Positions 23,519-34,720 of a stretch of DNA of 64,000 nucleotides are shown in pieces. The translations under genes and the position numbers were made by a program. The notes under the pieces are model-generated. The model was not told the origin of the DNA, ran no database searches, and was given only the letters and a program-made list of their open reading frames with translations. Within the stretch, counting starts at the first letter, position 1; every line of letters starts with the position of its first letter. This DNA is from Volvariella volvacea V23. Lineage: Eukaryota > Basidiomycota > Agaricomycetes > Agaricales > Pluteaceae. The stretch is taken from positions 8,526-72,525 of the forward strand of contig KB722781.1 in the NCBI GenBank assembly GCA_000349905.1. The letters run 5' to 3'.

Positions 23519-26173
23519 AGGGAACGGCGCTCGTAAGGAGTGGGCGAGTCGATGGAAATGAAAGGCGGTGAGGGAAGGAGCGGAGGGGCGATACAGGCTG
23601 GAAGTAGGTGGCGTCGAATGGGTTCGTGGGGGGTAAAAGGCAACAAAAGTCGGTCAAAACGCGAAATAGACGCTGGTGTGTGATGGGAATGTGGTCTCAA
23701 TCCATTCTTCGCTGGGCCCGTCGTTTTATGCCCGGCCTCATTGCTGCATGGCCTGCATGTGTCCTTCCATATCCGGTACTCCTGCTCTTTCTGATCCGTT
23801 TTCCTTCCTCCGATCACAGCCTTTTTAGGTAAATCCACCCATACTTCCGGTAATTTCATCACATTAGAGTCTGGAGTCTTGGCCAGTCACCTCGACCGTC
23901 TGCAGCTGGAATTACGGATGAACTAGCGGGCATTGTGCAGGGTGAACAAACATATTGCCAGTGATCAGTGGTGCACGCGCAGCTTCGTCACCCGTTGTTA
24001 ATTTTAGCGGCGTCCAATGACAATGCCACCTCGTTCGTGTTTCTTGTCAAGCACTGTTCTTCAAGCTTCAAGGCTTGAGGTATACATATGGCCTCACGAA
24101 TATCGAGAAGCAACGGCCTCATTATGGTGCTATTATGAGAACAACAGCCATGATGGCATGCTCAGGTAACCCCTATTCCTTCTCGCTATCCCCAACGCCG
24201 CTTCTTCCAATGCTACAGCAGCCAAAGTCATCATACCTAGCCCTTCATGACCTGGACAGCTGCAGGAAAATTTACACCTTGGCATCTTATTAACCGCACA
24301 GCTCACATGGACGCCGCAGACAATCATCCTGATCTTAGTGCCTTCCATTACAAGTAGCCAAAATTGTCGACTCAAAATTTAAAGAAACAAGGCTTTGATG
24401 ATAAGGCCATACTACTCCATCCGACGGCCTCAAGAGCCCGATATGCTCAGTATCCTGTGAGTCCACGGTTTCAACCCTTTGCGGGCCCAGGGGAAACAGC
24501 GTTGACAGCGATACTGATATGGGGTAAGTCTGTCAGTGCCAGGAAGCTGGGAAGGAAGGAAGCTATCTACCCACCTTTCAGCGTGCTGTGTAAGCCCGTA
24601 ATATCGAGTCAAACGGACGTTAGTTGCTTGATATAGCTTCCTCATCAAACCCCTTCAGGCCTGGAATTGGAGGGATATGCTGAAGATCTACCTACTCCCA
24701 ACCAAAGTTGCTACACTGAGTCACCCCGCACTCAACCGCTTCCAATTCCAACTCCCAAATGCCAATAAAATCACAACGAACCGGGAAAATAGAAGGCCAT
24801 GCCAGACTCCGAGCCTCTTTCCAACCCGAGCTCGATACCATCTTGCTGTCGTATCCATGCCATATCCTCCACTTGCGCCGCCTAGTCTTGAAGAGACATC
24901 CTGTTGACGTCGTACACCTATATGCCAACCCACCACCGCGAACGATGAGCGAGGGGGACGTGACGTGAAAGGAGAAGCGATACGAAGCACTCACCAGGAA
25001 TAGCCGTTTAACTGGCAGGATTGAATGTGCCGCTTACGATGCGATCGCAGTTCCTGTCGACCTCACTTTCGCGGCCCCAACCCAGATCGCTTGCCGCCCA
25101 ACCCGCACCATCTTGCACTGGGTGTCTTGGTGGGGACTCCCTTGAGGGCGGGGAATCCAATCTGGAGAGACTAGAATTATAGGAATGCCTCCTGAAGTAA
25201 TAAGGGCTCACGTGTATGCACTATAAATCACGATTCGATACTCGGACTCCAAGAGCTCTATCACGTGGCCAATCAACATGTATTCAAGAATACGAACAAC
25301 ACCACGATAGTTATGACTCCAATAGCGCAAATAACCACATCAGAAATGCTAAGCGGAAGGCATAGGTAGTTGACTGACCCAGAGGATACGGAGGCTTATG
25401 CTTCAGTCAGCCGCTGTACATGGCGGGCCACGACTGACTGATGCACAACCTGAATAGCGATCGGTGGGTGACGGAGGATAAGGAAAAATGACAATAACTA
25501 GGTGAGGCCCTCTTGCGGTGTATTCAGCTACACCAAGGACAAGGTGGTGGGATCAGATGAGCCTACGAACGGGGTACCCATGGTGAATGAGTGGTAGGGT
25601 GCCGTGTGGGACGCTATTAGTAGCGAATGCAAGGAAAGGAAGGAGTGTAGAAAGGCGGGCTTTATGAGTGGTGGGTTATGGGAGTGCTAGTTGAGGTTAG
25701 AAGAGACGAAGGGATGGGATTAATATACCTTTTCTTTCCCTCACGTACGATATTGATAAGGTTATACGAGATCTCACGTTTTCTTCTGGTAAAATTAATG
25801 CTTGAATTCTAAGAAGGGGGACCGACTAGGAATGAGTTCAAGGGGACGGGGAGAGAGTGGGGGCAGGGGAATTAGGTTTCTGACAGTGGTAGCACGATCA
25901 TACCCATGTCCGCGAAATCTTGCCAAAGGCGATCCTGAAACCGAGAGTAGTGTAGATAGATCATGTATCACCGAATACTATTGCAATATCTGAGATGTGA
26001 CGAATGGAGAAATATAACCACTCAAGGGAAAAACAAGGACGCGAAGTTGGCAGATGTCCGGCTAACCTTCAAGTATTCTATAACTCAAACACGCAGGTCT
26101 TGGGCAGATAACAGCCACATCCATAACTCGTATCCAAACACCAGTACACCCAATCGGACAAAGAAAAATTCGC
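23519..26173. other. Gene-poor stretch of 2.65 kb
   Basis: This region holds the upstream region of ferric reductase copy 2 and the 3' flank of the LPMO-like gene. Many short overlapping frames exist on both strands. None shows introns that extend it or similarity I can recognise. GC content is ordinary, so it is not part of the AT-rich repeat. I see no RNA gene or repeat unit in it. Confidence 0.45.
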
Positions 26174-27107
26174 TCATTGGGTGAAATCGACGCAGCTCTC
26201 ATACGTCTGGCGATTATAGGCGTACCACCACCATTGAATGATGCATGCACCAGGTTGGGAGCATTGGGTCCCGAGGTCGGGGATAGTCACAGTGAAGTCA
26301 CCTACATAGTGGTTATTACAACAGCATAGTAGATCGACTTACTTTTATCGGGAGGCCACTCCCAAGGTGGGATAACATCGTCGGCGTAGACGGGCCAAGT
26401 CTTCAAAGCAGGGGCTATGGCGCGTTGAGTCACGGTGTTATACTAGTGATAAGTGTAAGTCATGGATCAGCTACATAGGTACCAGAACTCACGATAGTGA
26501 CATTCTACATCGGCACAACCACATTGGCGAATATAGACAACGACAATGCAACATAGACTTACAGCATAGCCAGTATGGCAAGGCTGTATGTCGACATGGA
26601 ATGTCACGGCCGTGTCGGGCTTATAAACGCGAGTATTGCTGATACATATTATCTTCCCACTGAAGTGGTGTTAAACCGACCCTTTCAAGTGCACAGAACG
26701 GACTCACTTGATGACCTCTGCAGAAGTAGAGATGACAGGCTTCTGCATTGTATTGAGAATCGATCTCTGCAACGCCGCCTTCGATCTACAGGGGAGATCA
26801 GTGCGACGAGTTGATTTAAATCCCTAATCCAACTAACCGGACCATTCAGGTCTGGCAACGGAGGGGTGATAAGTCGCTAGAATGCGGGGAGCGAATATGA
26901 CTCACCATTCTTCAGGACTTTTGTGCACGGCGGCACCACAAGCTGCTTGCATAGCAGGGCCAACCTGTTAGCATGTCAGCATGATGCAGTCCAGTGAGTC
27001 TGAATGATACTTACCAAGCGCGGAGTGGGCGATTTGACTGATGCATGCCCAGTAGCTGTAGCCAGAAGACTTGCAGGAGCCAACGAGATAACAATGAGTT
27101 TCACCAT
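26174..27107 (-). CDS. Secreted LPMO-like protein, copy A (frame problems, possibly broken)
   Basis: The first exon from ATG 27107 encodes a signal peptide ending in TATG, then HASVKSPTPR. An N-terminal histidine on the mature protein is the hallmark of copper-binding LPMO and LPMO-like folds. Later blocks follow a small basidiomycete secreted family I recognise by pattern only: GPAMQAACG, then YNAEACHLYFCRG, NTRVYKPDTAVTFHVDI, TIPDLGTQC and QTYESCVDFTQ before the stop at 26174. Six or so short introns are needed. Two places do not splice cleanly. Near 26932-26938 an AAAA run adds one base relative to copy B. Near 26630-26645 four bases are extra relative to copy B. Either alternative splice sites are used or the gene is frameshifted. 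Activity on chitin or other glycans is not shown. The family name is tentative. Confidence 0.62.
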
Positions 27108-28130
27108 GTTGCTCTGTCGTTTTTCAACGAGAGACTGTAGGATTTTATACGTTGTCTAGTTGTCCCAACGGCTCGTCGCAGAGAAAGCATTACTATGGTG
27201 GAGTAGCTGGCGGTCTGGGAGATGCACTCTTTTCGTCAAATAGCTCAGAAGATTCAATGGTGTGTTGGTCGAACATACATGAAACGAAGAAGCTACTTCA
27301 TCGCAATGGTTTCGGTTAACACACACGGGAATACCATCGGGGAAGGAGCACTGTCAGGTGGACTTCTTAAGCTTTTCTGGTTTTCCATGGCGGGTCGTCC
27401 AGGCATCCGTGTGTTTCCAGCGGCAATTCAAGGTCGTGCTTGCTCTCACGTATTATGTGTAGGTGATGACATAGGAGGGATGAGTTTCCGCTCACCCATG
27501 GATTAGAAATGCACGATGACGGAGTATTCACATTTCGGCCCTTGACGGCAGCTCCGAGAGTGCTTAGTACCAAGAAAATAGGTAGGGTATTACAGTGAGT
27601 TAGTTTTGCACGATCAAATTCGGATTCCTATGAGACCCCCCGACCTGTGTGCTATCCGACCCCCCATTATCGTGAGCTTGAAATTCCTATTTGTTTACAC
27701 GATTCGTGAAAATTCAAAGCAACTCTTCACGATTGTGGGGAAGTTTTGAAACTCACACTTTGTTTAAATGAAGCGACGTCGGTTCATCGAGTAGACCAAT
27801 TCACAACAAAGATCATGGCTTTATATCACTTCATATCTCTATGCTGCACTTCTGTGTGCAGACGGAGTCACTCGTCGTGCTTTCTTCATAGAGATTGCAC
27901 CTATGCCTGGGGGATCTCGCCAAACGCGATCCCGAAATTGAGAACAAATAATGTACCATCTGAATACACTGTAAGAATCCATATTCGAAATAGTAAGACT
28001 AGATAAATGAAATTATTTGAGAGAAGATACGGGGACACGAAATTTGCACATTTCTGGCAAACGCTCTAATTATATAAGAGGTACATTAATAGCCCCATTA
28101 CAATACCAGTGCACAGGAGTTTAAGTCAGC
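27108..28130. other. Spacer between the two LPMO-like copies
   Basis: The first 300 or so bases are the 5' flank of copy A and resemble the 5' flank of copy B (29038-29310). The remainder is unique spacer without genes. A short inverted repeat (CACGA T TCGTG) lies at about 27700. Confidence 0.5.
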
Positions 28131-29037
28131 TCATTGACTCGAATCGATGCAGCTCTCGTACGTCTGGCGATTGTAGGCGTACCACCACCATTGAATGACA
28201 CATGCATTAGGTTGGAAGCATTGGGTCCCAAGGCCGGGGACAGTAACAGTAAAGTCATCTGAATAGAGGTTTATTATGACAGCATAGCGTATGCAGTGAA
28301 AGCGCCTTACTCTCGTTGGGAGCCACTTTTAAGGTGAGATGACTGTGTCAGCGTAGATGGGCCAAGTCTTTAAAGCAGGAGCTATGGCGCGTTGAGTCTC
28401 GGTATTGTACTGACGAGTTTATATTTCTTGAGCGGCTATACAAGCATTAAATCTCACGATAGTGACATCCCATAGTATGGTGCAATCATATTATTGGCGA
28501 ATATAGACAGGGCGATATAACCCAAACGGCATAGCCTGTATGTCGACATGCAGTCCCGGGCTGATCAACACGAGTATTACTGGCATTATCTCCCCACTGA
28601 AACGGTGTGAGTTTGGCCTTTCTGTGCTACAGAATTAACCTACTTGATTACCCTGCAGCAGAACAGGTGAAAAGTCGTTGCATTATATCCGGTACCAATT
28701 TTTTCAGCAGTGTTCGCAATCTGTAAGAAGGGCAGCGATTAGTTACTATAGGCCGCCAATACGACAAGCTGGACCGCGCGAGTCTGACAGTGAAGGAACG
28801 ATGAAGTCTGAACAATTGGATGAATAAAAGCACGAATCACCGCCTTTCAGGACATCGTATACGCCACTGCCACAAGCCGTTTGTACAGTAGGGCCAACCT
28901 AATATCGATTTAGCACATCCAATCCAAAAGTCTGGATGATATTTACCGTGTGCGGAGTGGGAGAAGTGACTATCCCATCCAGGTGTTATAGCAAGAAGAC
29001 TTACAAGAACCAAAGCAGCAGCATTGAGGGCCACCAT
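28131..29037 (-). pseudogene. Decayed duplicate of the LPMO-like gene, copy B
   Basis: Copy B aligns to copy A exon by exon, ending in the same QWWWYAYNRQTYESC block and a stop at 28131. Several lesions are visible. In exon 1 the region that should encode the mature N-terminus has lost bases, so the signal peptide runs into an unrelated frame and the essential first histidine is gone. In the CHLYFCRG block one base is missing, shifting the frame. The segment matching AVTFHVDIQP in copy A is partly deleted. The C-terminal exon is intact. This fits an unselected duplicate. The ATG at 29037 corresponds to the start of copy A. Confidence 0.7.
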
Positions 29038-29484
29038 GTCGTCCAATAGTTCAGCAAGCAATCTACCAGGTTAGCTATCCTCAACGGCCCGACGAGGAAG
29101 AGCAATGGTTAAATGACGATAGGCAGCGGTCCGGGTATACACTTTTTCCCGTCAAAGCAGCTCAGACGATCGACTTGCCCGATGGTTGGTCATACCATGA
29201 TGAAGGAAGCTACCTCATCGCGTCGACCTCGGTAAATACCCACGGGGATCATAAAAGAGAGCCAACACAGTTAGCTGGTCTTCTTAAATCTTCGTAATTC
29301 CGATGGTGGTTCATCTGGGGATTTATACCCTTCCAGTGGCATGTTCACCCCGTTTTAATGCACCCTATATAGCGAGCCTTTAATCAGCAATACATAATAA
29401 CATCGGAGTGTTCGCGATCCGGCTTTGACTAGGCATACCAAGGCAGTTTGGATGCTCAAGCACTCAACACCAATAAACGTGTGT

Positions 29485-29584
29485 NNNNNNNNNNNNNNNN
29501 NNNNNNNNNNNNNNNNNNNNNNNNNNNNNNNNNNNNNNNNNNNNNNNNNNNNNNNNNNNNNNNNNNNNNNNNNNNNNNNNNNNN
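29485..29584. other. Assembly gap (100 N)
   Basis: A run of exactly 100 N. The adjoining sequence (29311-30132) shows no convincing gene. A 71-codon frame on the minus strand (29845-30060) has no recognisable features. Confidence 0.99.
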
Positions 29585-30132
29585 GGGGTATTGCATTGCG
29601 TCGCCTTGCCTTGAATGAAGCTCCAGTGAGCTCTCTCAAACTCGTTCGCTACACGCGACCCCCTCCTCAGCATGGAGAGCTTGAGTACATGTTCCACACG
29701 ATTGAGACAGTTCCATTCCTTCAATAAGGTTTTACGAAATTTGATAACTAGTCTTCACGATTGCAGGTAAGCTTCGGCGTTCAGGAAATCAACCACTGCA
29801 TGGAGCGACACGAGAGCTGTCGTGACAGAAATGAGTCGCTCAATCTACACTGAAAGTACAGCATCAAAAAACATGGATTGGTATAACCCAGAAAATTTTC
29901 CTGATGATCGGTGAGAATACACGACGGGGGCGTCAGGTATATATTCAACACCCTCTGCCCTTGAGGCGTCCGTCTTCCTTGACCCTACATCGAGTGCTTT
30001 GCGGGTTGGTGATGCTGTTGCTCTGGCACCATCTCCAGATGCCCGCTGAATCGCTGTCATGATAATGTATCAATACGAACCAAGTCTGGGGAATCCACTA
30101 ACCCACAACGAATATACCCACAACCAGAAAGT

Positions 30133-30396
30133 TCACTCCCGCTGAACCTCGACCTTGACCACAAACTCCCAAGGCACCAAGACTTGTCCTACATAACGGC
30201 CGTCCGGATCCTCATTTGGACCAACACGATACTCCTCCGCGTTAATCAACAGTATATTCAGTGGTTGATCTGTGCCCGCAAAGGTACCCATGAGTATTCT
30301 GCCATCGGACACCGTGACCCGAAGAGTGCGCTGTAAGTAAGTGCACATCTCGTCCAGATAACTGGGACGATTAGGGGACTGCAAGCTGAGGGACAT
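30133..30396 (-). CDS. NAA38: NatC auxiliary subunit NAA38 (LSM-domain protein)
   Basis: This single-exon gene encodes 87 aa. The whole protein is one LSM fold. Sm1-like motif: LRVTVSDGRILMGTFAGTD. Sm2-like end: GQVLVPWEFVVKVEV. The sequence PLNILLINAEEYR, with the Asn-rich middle, is typical of Naa38/LSMD1/Mak31 rather than of spliceosomal Lsm proteins. NatC acetylates N-termini beginning Met-hydrophobic co-translationally. I chose the ATG at 30396 (MSLSLQSPNRPS). A frame continues 24 codons upstream to 30468, but that part is non-conserved and would leave only 35 bp to DPM1. The gene is head to head with DPM1 (107 bp between start codons). It could be another small Lsm protein, but the overall pattern favours NAA38. 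Confidence 0.87.
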   Translation of the reverse strand: MSLSLQSPNRPSYLDEMCTYLQRTLRVTVSDGRILMGTFAGTDQPLNILLINAEEYRVGPNEDPDGRYVGQVLVPWEFVVKVEVQRE

Positions 30397-31623
<1,227 letters not shown>

Positions 31624-32088
31624 TTATACGGGTGTCGATATTGGTCGACTTGAATTTGGATAAGCCAAGTTGGTTAAATAAGGGAGAGTGTTGTCTGTTG
31701 CTCGTTGATTTCAAGAGATGTGGATGCAATATAGACCTTTCTAATATGTGCATAAAGTTAGCTACAGACCTTTGGAATTTCTTACATGGAGTAAATCTCA
31801 AGGACATTCGACGCAACCAAATTCATTACTTCACGGAAAAACCGTTCGAAAGCAAGTCTAATCCATGGCATAAACGAAAGACAATACATACATAAAGAGA
31901 GTCTATAGTTGTTTCTAGTACGCTAACTAACCGAACCCAGTCCGAACGTACCCAACCGAGCCGGAACATGACGAAATGAAAGTCTATGGATGTGTTATCT
32001 GCACAAATCCAAAATCAGTTCGGGCAGTCCGATGCTACGGGCAAAGCACTCACAAAAAACAATTGACGATTCCCTTCGCCTCAATCCT
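31624..32088. other. Intergenic between converging DPM1 and NDE genes
   Basis: These 465 bp contain the two 3' ends. No gene is seen. Confidence 0.5.
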
Positions 32089-34576
32089 CTAATCCCTACT
32101 CACATCGCGACCGAACAACTTGACCTTCAACCAATCCGTAGCAACCAGCGTTCTATTCCTCAACGAGAACAAAGTGCTCAAATATGCACTTCTCCAGAAC
32201 AAGAATGTTGCCATACCACCACTTGCGAACTAAACCATGCAAGAATAGCAGCAATGCGTCAGCACGCCTTCCAAGGAAACGATCAAGGACAAAGCAAGAC
32301 ATGGAGAAGTGGACGAAAGACAGCTACTCACGTTTCCATTCATAAACGGCAAATCTGCGATAGCCCTCTCACTCCCAATGTAGGCCAAACTTCCCTGATG
32401 CGAATATTGGAAAGGTCTCAACACAACCTTGCTCGCCAACCTCTCCAACCTCTCCCGCTCCTTCTCCAACTTGATCTTCTCCTCCCTGACCTTTCCTTCT
32501 TCATTTTCAAACTCCACAACCTGTTCGCTTCCCTTGCCGGCTTGTGCTTCTACCTGCTTCTTCTTTGCGATGAGGGCGGCAGAGCTTGCCTCGAGGTTTT
32601 TGATGGCACTTTCGAGTATACCAGCGGATTTTTCAAGTTCCTCCTTGCGCGCGATTTGGGCAAAAAGACGAGCAAGGTATGCACCTTGCTGAGAAGCCAC
32701 TTGAGCAGTTGGGGCATAGCTTGTTGCTGTGCAATCTCCAATGGCAAAGATGGAACCATCGGAGCCTTTCAAACGGAGGTGGTCTACGAAGCGTCAGATC
32801 AAGAGTGTAATAGAGTAAACAGACCGAGTTACCATCAACAGAGATACCGCGCCTGACGGTCTGCTCATTAGGGAACTGAGCCATCAAGTCCTGAGTAATC
32901 TTTCTACCCTTGTTCCCCTATAATTCGGCAGCGATCAGTACCCGGAAAAGACGTTGGCGACGATACTCACAGCAGCCCAAACAACCAATCCGCAAGGGAC
33001 TTCCTTTATGGACCCATCAGGCATCTTGAGAACGACGCTCTTCTCCTTGACTGCCTGAACCATGGTCTTTGTCAGGATATCAATCTTACTCTCCTTGAAG
33101 GTCGATTCGGTGTACTCGATCAACTGCTTGCTAAACATGGGCAAGACGGAGGGTAAAGCCTCGACGAGAGTGATCTTGATTCTGCCGGCCAATTCGGGGT
33201 ACCATGATTTTAGGTCGTCCTGAGGACGGTTCAGCTCGGGTTGTCTACAAAAGTGCGAAGAAACCCACCTCCAAGAAATCGTGCAACTCTCCGCTGGAAC
33301 GAGGTGAGCGAGGGAAGAGTCAACACTGAGATTGCCATACCTAAGTTCAATGCCAGTGGGACCACCGCCAACGACAACCTAGGATGGACATCAGTTACGC
33401 GGGATAAATTCTCGGTGCTGGACCCACGATGTGAAGCAAGCGATCAATCTCCTGGGAGCTCTGACCGGGGAAAGCGGCCGACTCGACGCCTATCAGTTGG
33501 TAAGTTGTGAAATGGCAGAAATAGCGCGAGACGCATACAATCCATGAATTGGCGGTTCATCTACGGGAGTAGATTAGCGACATGCGGCCGCAAGATGAGG
33601 AGGGGCACACCTTTTCAGCATCATGCAGCTCCTTCATGAAGCAGGCATGCTCCTTGACGCCTGGGATATTGAAAGTCTGGGTTTCTGCACCAACAGCGTA
33701 GACGAGGTAGTCATAGTGGATCTTTGTGGAAGTAACTTCACCCGTAACCTCGGAAGTATCTAAATGGGCATGAGCACCGAGTCTATTTACCCGGTCACAA
33801 TCAGCGGTATGACGTACCGGCAAAGGTGACCGTTTTGTTGACAGGCTATCAAAGGATGTGAACAAGTCGTCGAGCTATCGTTGGGGGGACATACGTCGAC
33901 CTGCTGGGCTTCGGCCTCGATGACGGAGACGGTCCTCTTCTTGTGACGAGTGATGTAACGAGTGGGCTGAATGATGGATCTCGGGCCCAAGGTGCCCACG
34001 GCGACGCTGGGAAGCAGCGGGGTGAAGAGGAAGTAGTTCTTTGGGCTGATGATGATCTAGGCTGTGTGAGGACGGGCAGGCGCGAGGACAGGCGGATACA
34101 TACGACGTTGTAGTCGGAATTGTCTATGGTCTTGAGCAGGCTGGTGGCGCCCCAGCCGCTGCCGAGGATGACGATGGTCTTCTTTTCGGGGTCGAGGGGC
34201 AGCTGTGCGCCAGGCGTGCGGTCTTTCTGTGAGATGTAGTAAAAGGTGGCGGCACCGCCGAGGGTGGTGATGATGGTGGCTCTGCCCAGGAACTGGAGGA
34301 AGCTCCTCCAGCGCGAGGGCCTGGCATAGCTGGGCTCTGGCTGCGGGGCGTCAAGATAAGGGAGGTGGGGGGATAAAAGCGCTCACAGGAGGGATGCTGG
34401 AGGGATTTGTAGGGGTTGAGAGAAGCCGAGCAGGGAGCAGTCTGGACACGTGAGCGGGGCAGCGGGGAGGTCTGGACAGCCCAGGACGTGGTCTGGACAC
34501 GGACACTGGATCACGGCAGGTTAGCGCGCGAAGGGAGGGTGATTGACGACGCACGGCGACCGCGAAGGGCGAGCAT
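32089..34576 (-). CDS. NDE1: Type II (rotenone-insensitive) NADH:ubiquinone oxidoreductase, mitochondrial
   Basis: The enzyme oxidises NADH at the inner mitochondrial membrane without proton pumping. Fourteen exons (34576-34515, 34441-34387, 34340-34104, 34056-33895, 33845-33818, 33759-33611, 33560-33539, 33489-33428, 33378-33341, 33293-33269, 33219-32971, 32917-32833, 32783-32332, 32229-32089) sum to 1767 nt, 588 aa. The N-terminus ([20 protein letters not shown]) is an Arg/Ser-rich presequence. One hydrophobic segment ([16 protein letters not shown]) follows. Then come the FAD site [17 protein letters not shown], the quinone-side block [14 protein letters not shown] and the NADH site [12 protein letters not shown]. 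Residues about 420-510 form a coiled-coil insert before [14 protein letters not shown]. Exons 5, 7, 9 and 10 are 22-38 nt. The start at 34576 is inferred; ATG 34662 in another frame is unlikely because its protein lacks presequence character. Internal versus external orientation is not certain. Confidence 0.94.
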
Positions 34577-34720
34577 GATACAGGAGGCGAGAAGAAAGCA
34601 GAGAGCAGGAGGCACAAATCCTGAAAATCGCTTTCTTTTATTTTGGGCGTGCTTGACGCCATCCCGGTCCAATCACGTGTCTACGCGATATCGTCTGCAA
34701 CTTATCCATCCAATCAAACG
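34577..34720. promoter_or_regulatory. Shared promoter of NDE and GCP2 genes
   Basis: There are 144 bp between divergent start codons. The region contains a CACGTG-overlapping stretch (ATCACGTGTC, about 34673), an E-box-like palindrome, and an AT-rich stretch near 34630-34640. Which gene it serves is unknown. Confidence 0.4.

Larger units (their letters stand above)
26174..29310. repeat. Direct segmental duplication (about 1.2 kb units, period about 1.9 kb)
   Basis: Unit A covers about 26174-27400 and unit B about 28131-29310. Similarity includes the gene and about 270 bp of its upstream flank. Examples are the matching stretches around AGCTACTTCATCGC (unit A) and AGCTACCTCATCGC (unit B), and GGACTTCTTAAGCTT against GGTCTTCTTAAATCTT. 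Limits were estimated by eye. Confidence 0.65.

Noticed and set aside
23519..26173. A gene in the 2.65-kb stretch downstream of the LPMO-like copy A
   Set aside because: Short frames only, no splice-extendable conserved blocks found on either strand.
29845..30060. 71-codon minus-strand frame downstream of NAA38
   Set aside because: No recognisable motif, no intron that extends it, and it lies in the likely 3' UTR of NAA38. Kept as background.
34351..34662. Open frame starting at ATG 34662 as the N-terminus of the NADH dehydrogenase
   Set aside because: It would put the start 58 bp from GCP2, and its protein reads like chance sequence. The ATG at 34576 gives an Arg-rich presequence, and two short exons then join in frame.
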